Positions 5,056 to 7,533 of a stretch of DNA of 7,533 bases are shown in pieces; positions within the stretch are counted from its first letter, which is position 1; each line of letters opens with the position of its first letter. The notes below the pieces were generated by a model, which was not told where the DNA came from, searched no databases, and saw only the letters and a list, made by a program, of their open reading frames with translations. This DNA comes from Opitutaceae bacterium. Lineage in GTDB: Bacteria; Verrucomicrobiota; Verrucomicrobiia; Opitutales; Opitutaceae. The position numbers and the translations under genes are program-made. The DNA lies in contig JAITDF010000454.1 in assembly GCA_031282705.1 (NCBI GenBank), positions 1 through 7,533 on the forward strand, written 5' to 3'.

Positions 5056-6357
5056 TTATTTGACCTCCTCCGGGGAGACGGGTCTGAGCCTTGGCGACAG
5101 GAGGTGGAACAGGAGCAGGGAGACGAGGTAGCAGGAGCCGGCGATTATAAAGAGGGTTTTATAGACACCGCTGCTGTCGCCGCCGGGCGCGACGTGCTGG
5201 AAAAGAAACCTGGTGACCGCCAGCAGGGCCATCGCGCCGAAGGCGCCGGCGGTGCCGCCGAGGCCGACGACCGAGGCGACGGCGTTTTTGGGAAACATGT
5301 CGGAGACGGTGGTGAAGATGTTGGAGGAGAAGCCCTGGTGCGCGGCCGCCGCCAGCGCGACAAGGCCGACGGCCACCCATTCGTTGCCGACCACGCCGGC
5401 GAAGGCCACCGGCACGGTGCACAGCGAGCAGAGCAGCAGGGCGGTTTTGCGCGAGGCGTTCACCGTCCAGCCCCGGCCCAGCAGGAAGGTGGATATATAA
5501 CCGCCGCCGATGCTGCCGAGGTCGGCGGTCACGTATATGATCACAAAATGCAGGCCGAACTCGGTGATGGAGAGGTTGAACTTCTGGTTGAAGAACAGCG
5601 GCAGCAGGTAGAAATACCAGCGCCAGGCGGCGTCGGTCATGAACTTGGCGACGATGAAGGCCCAGGTTTGTTTCAATTTCAGCAGCACCAGCCAGGGGAT
5701 TTTCTCGGCGACGGGCTCGGGCGGGTCGCTTTCTATATGGGCGCGCTCGGCGGGCGAGAGGCGTTTCGACTTTGCGGGCGTTTGATACAGCGCGAGCCAG
5801 AGAACCAGCCAGATGAAGCCCAGCGCGCCGGTGACGAGGAACGCGCACTGCCAGCCGAAGCGGACGAACAGCCACGGCACGAGCAGCGGGGCGGTGATGG
5901 CGCCGACGTTGCTGCCGGAGTTGAAGATGCCGGCGACGAGCGCGCGCTCCTTGCGCGGGAACCACTCCGCCGTGGTCTTCACCGCCGCGGGGAACACGCC
6001 GGATTCGCCAAGGCCGAGCAGGAAGCGCATGAAGCCGAAGCCGGCGATGGTGCTCATCACGGCGTGGCCGGCGGCGGCCAGGCTCCAGGTGACGATGGAC
6101 AATATAAAACCCCGGCGCGTGCCGAGCCAGTCGAGCAGCCGCCCGAAGCTCGCCAGGCCGATGGCGTAGGCGATTTCAAAGCAGAAGACGATGTCGGTGT
6201 AGTCCGCGGGGGACCAGTTGAATTTCTTTATCAACTCCGGGGAGAGTATCCCGAGCACGAAGCGGTCGAGATAATTGATGGTGAGCGCGAAGAACAGCAT
6301 CGCGCAGATGCTCCAGCGGAAGAAGCCGGGTTTTTGGGCGGTGGCGGGCGGGTTCAT
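5056..6357 (-). CDS. MFS transporter, hexuronate/anion:cation symporter (ACS)-like
   Basis: A 433-residue inner-membrane carrier with a 12-helix MFS pattern and a hydrophilic central loop at about residues 193-222. Family marks are the first-helix motif INYLDRFVLG (27-36), the loop 2-3 signature GRLLDWLGTRRG (72-83), and RFLLGLGESG...FP...EWFPRKER (111-138). This combination is typical of the ACS group that includes ExuT-type hexuronate, galactonate and glucarate transporters, usually proton- or sodium-driven importers of sugar acids. The second half has the usual YVTADLGSIGGG (275-286). The start is the ATG at 6357, giving a short N-tail before helix 1. The upstream sequence is AT-rich direct repeat without a Shine-Dalgarno. 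The stop codon lies inside the last spacer of the hairpin array. It is the likely inner-membrane step feeding the aldolase and isomerase; the substrate is not determinable here. Confidence 0.9.
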   Translation of the reverse strand: MNPPATAQKPGFFRWSICAMLFFALTINYLDRFVLGILSPELIKKFNWSPADYTDIVFCFEIAYAIGLASFGRLLDWLGTRRGFILSIVTWSLAAAGHAVMSTIAGFGFMRFLLGLGESGVFPAAVKTTAEWFPRKERALVAGIFNSGSNVGAITAPLLVPWLFVRFGWQCAFLVTGALGFIWLVLWLALYQTPAKSKRLSPAERAHIESDPPEPVAEKIPWLVLLKLKQTWAFIVAKFMTDAAWRWYFYLLPLFFNQKFNLSITEFGLHFVIIYVTADLGSIGGGYISTFLLGRGWTVNASRKTALLLCSLCTVPVAFAGVVGNEWVAVGLVALAAAAHQGFSSNIFTTVSDMFPKNAVASVVGLGGTAGAFGAMALLAVTRFLFQHVAPGGDSSGVYKTLFIIAGSCYLVSLLLFHLLSPRLRPVSPEEVK

Positions 6358-6364
6358 GGGATGG

Positions 6365-6401
6365 GTTTAGAGTTTAGAGTTAGAGTTAAGTTTAAGTTTA
6401 A
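6365..6401. repeat. AT-rich short direct repeats in the transporter leader
   Basis: Three degenerate copies of a TTTAGAG/TTAGAG unit are followed by two of AAGTTTA, immediately upstream of the transporter start. It resembles one arm of the unit-built hairpins in this window, but I find no matching opposite arm nearby. Function unknown. Confidence 0.5.
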
Positions 6402-6411
6402 GGGCGGGTTG

Positions 6412-6648
6412 AAAAATCATGTCTCACGCGGAGAGCCAAGTAGGGCAAGCGTCCCGCTTGCCTGACGGGAGCAGGATGCTCCCGCCGGCTTGGGGCGGCG
6501 CGCTTTGCGCGCCGTCTGGTCTGGCAAGCGGGACGCTTGCCCTACTTCCCAAACTGGCAAGCGGGACGCTCGCCCTACTTCCCAAACCAGGCAAGCGGGA
6601 CGCCTGCCCTACTTGGCTCTCCGCGCCTTCGCGTGAGACAGGATTTTT
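6412..6648. repeat. Composite palindrome enclosing the second REPIN (receptor-transporter gap)
   Basis: The outermost arm 6412-6429 (AAAAATCATGTCTCACGC) matches the reverse complement of 6631-6648 at 17 of 18 bases. An adjoining inner arm CGCGGAGAGCCAA (6427-6439) matches 6613-6625 perfectly; a 5-nt bulge CCTTC separates the two on the right side. The element spans 237 nt and holds the REPIN cluster at 6440-6612 in its centre. Its left flank is nearly identical (17 of 18) to 2621-2638 at the first REPIN, whose right side has no counterpart. The rest of this 345-nt gap (6649-6702) shows nothing recognisable. Confidence 0.85.
6440..6612. repeat. REPIN-like element, copy 2, with three tandem inverted REP units
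   Basis: One forward GTAG-headed REP (6440-6462; stem GGCAAGCG / CGCTTGCC, perfect) is followed by the same two inner hairpins as in copy 1: CGGGAGCA / TGCTCCCG at 6466-6484, and a GGCGGCGCGC stem at 6494-6516 with one G-T wobble. Then come three inverted REP copies at 6523-6545, 6556-6578 and 6590-6612, spaced 33 and 34 nt apart by a TTCCCAAAC-type linker. The three inverted copies differ at a single position in the lower stem (CTTGCC, CTCGCC, CCTGCC). This looks like a REPIN whose right half has been tandemly amplified. Confidence 0.88.
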
Positions 6649-6702
6649 AAAAGTGCCCATAATTGCTGAAAATTTCGCGGGTTTTCCATGAGCCACCGGC
6701 CG

Positions 6703-7533
6703 CTAGAAGCTGGTCTCCAGGGCGAAGGTGGTCATGCGGGGCTGGCGCCAGACTATGCGGACGTTGAAGGCGACCTGGCCGTTGTGCTCGTCGGTGATGT
6801 TGCGGCAGTCCACGCGGGCGGTCCAGCGGGTTTTGCCGACCCTGAAATTATAGGCGGCGCCGGCGCGGGCTTCGAGGAAGCGCGGGACCATCCACTGGGG
6901 CTCCTCGCGCACGGAGCCGGGGGTGACGTAGCGGGAAAGCTGGGAATCGCGCCACTGGAAGCCGCCGGTGAATTGCAGGCCCCTGACGGCCTGCGAGCGG
7001 TAGGTGACGAGCGCGGCGACGGCGTGGCGGGAAACATTATAGTGCCGCTTTTCGAGGTTCTGCGTGGCGGCGAAGGCCAGGTCCATCATGTTGACGCAGT
7101 CGGTGTAGGCGTAGGAGAGCATGGCGCGGAACTGGTTGCCGAGATTGACGGTGAACTGCACCTCGGCACCCCTGCTGTGCAGGCCGGGGATGGTGGTGTA
7201 GCCCCAGTCGGACTGCTCGAAGCCCTCCGCGTCGAGGTAGTGGAATTCCGAATACCACGGCATGTTTTTCTGTTTGATGTCATAATAACTGGCGGTGACG
7301 TAGAGTTTGTTTTTGAAAACCCACTTGACGCCGGCCTCGTATTGGATGCCGGTCATGGGCTTGAGGTGGTCGCCGTAGGTTCTGTAGCGCATGGTATAGT
7401 TGGGCTTGTAGGTGGCGTTGTTGTTGAAATAAAACGTCCACGCCTTGTCGCGGGTGATGTGCCAGACCACGCCGGCGCTGTGGGTGAGCGGGTGGTCGCG
7501 GAAATGCTCGTTGACCTGATCGGTCCAGACCTG
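6703..7533 (-). CDS. TonB-dependent outer-membrane receptor, C-terminal part (runs off the right edge)
   Basis: The frame is open from the right edge to the TAG at 6703-6705, giving the last 276 residues of a larger protein. The sequence alternates polar and aromatic residues as in outer-membrane beta strands, and ends in a terminal Phe (LETSF), the usual outer-membrane assembly signal. Family-type features are an early Y-K-P strand (NATYKPNYTMRY), LKPMTGIQYEAGVKWVFKNK (an L-x-P...G-x-Q-x-E-x-G-x-K motif typical of TonB receptors), LYVTASYYDIKQKNMPW, GAEVQFTVNL, and the penultimate-strand ARVDCRNITDEHNG. The plug domain, TonB box and signal peptide would lie beyond the window. Such receptors import siderophores, cobalamin or oligosaccharides. 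Lying upstream of the transporter and co-directional with it, this one may supply the same substrate, although a 345-nt repeat-filled gap separates them. Confidence 0.9.
   Translation of the reverse strand, partial: QVWTDQVNEHFRDHPLTHSAGVVWHITRDKAWTFYFNNNATYKPNYTMRYRTYGDHLKPMTGIQYEAGVKWVFKNKLYVTASYYDIKQKNMPWYSEFHYLDAEGFEQSDWGYTTIPGLHSRGAEVQFTVNLGNQFRAMLSYAYTDCVNMMDLAFAATQNLEKRHYNVSRHAVAALVTYRSQAVRGLQFTGGFQWRDSQLSRYVTPGSVREEPQWMVPRFLEARAGAAYNFRVGKTRWTARVDCRNITDEHNGQVAFNVRIVWRQPRMTTFALETSF

Larger units (their letters stand above)
4562..5061. repeat. Array of four hairpins separated by a conserved 22-nt spacer
   Basis: The gap between the transporter and M55 genes holds four consecutive imperfect palindromes (4608-4706, 4723-4829, 4847-4935, 4953-5041). 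Each is followed on the plus strand by a near-copy of the same 22-nt T-rich spacer (4703-4724, 4828-4849, 4933-4954, 5040-5061). The spacer core is GGTYYGNTTTWTTT; GGT, the following G and most T positions are invariant. The hairpin bodies differ from one another, so this is not simple tandem duplication of one unit. The region is much more AT-rich than the flanking genes. The last spacer overlaps the transporter's stop codon. The first 46 nt (4562-4607) show nothing recognisable. No credible coding sequence lies here. Confidence 0.85.

Noticed and set aside
4608..5061. CRISPR array interpretation of the regularly repeated spacer
   Set aside because: The repeated 22-nt segments alternate with self-complementary hairpins of about 90-107 nt built from internal repeats, not unique spacers of constant length. 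No cas genes are present.
4953..5061. Intrinsic terminator for the transporter transcript
   Set aside because: In the transporter's direction (minus strand) the hairpin is followed by A-rich sequence, not a T-run. Only the plus-strand direction has T-rich sequence after the stem.
5014..6465. A 483-codon plus-strand open frame opposite the transporter
   Set aside because: It is antisense to a clear MFS gene, is rich in Gly/Asp/Glu/Ala as GC-rich shadows are, and both ends translate repeat DNA (FICVHLWL at hairpin 4; a REPIN-derived C-terminus).
6419..6696. Two overlapping 90-codon frames, one on each strand, both containing QVGQASRLP and KRDACPTWLSA
   Set aside because: Identical peptides on both strands are the mark of a palindrome being translated. 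They are products of the second REPIN and its flanks, not genes.

Overview
This is a GC-rich bacterial window in which every credible gene lies on the minus strand, so the transcription order is right to left. Protein content and style suggest a polysaccharide- or glycan-degrading Gram-negative bacterium, most likely a Verrucomicrobiota/Opitutaceae relative. The evidence is a TonB-dependent receptor, exported hydrolases, several TIM-barrel sugar enzymes, and intergenic palindromes of a kind I associate with that group. The taxonomic call is inference, not something the sequence proves.

In transcription order the genes are: the C-terminal part of a TonB-dependent outer-membrane receptor (cut by the right edge); an MFS transporter resembling the hexuronate/anion-cation symporter group; an M55 (DppA-like) D-aminopeptidase; an HpcH/HpaI-type aldolase; a xylose-isomerase-like TIM-barrel sugar isomerase/epimerase; a secreted inosine-uridine-type nucleoside hydrolase; and, only 2 nt downstream, the N-terminal part of an exported sialidase/BNR-fold protein (cut by the left edge). 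A reasonable working model is a scavenging locus: import through the outer and inner membranes, trimming by exported hydrolases, and cytoplasmic breakdown of a sugar-acid-like compound by isomerase and aldolase. The actual substrate cannot be read from the sequence.

The most striking content is between the genes. The 494-nt gap between the transporter and the M55 gene is almost filled by four consecutive imperfect hairpins. Each is built from a different 9-10 nt sub-repeat, and each is followed by a copy of the same 22-nt T-rich spacer. Two other gaps carry REPIN-like elements: inverted pairs of a GTAG-headed REP palindrome enclosing two further perfect or near-perfect hairpins. Both REPINs sit inside the loop of another palindrome. 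A fourth gap holds a 27-bp inverted repeat with only one mismatch. Several long open frames crossing these repeats are artefacts, and I moved two gene starts downstream for that reason.

None of the six visible start codons has a recognisable Shine-Dalgarno sequence. I recognised no tRNA, rRNA, CRISPR array, transposase or confident promoter.
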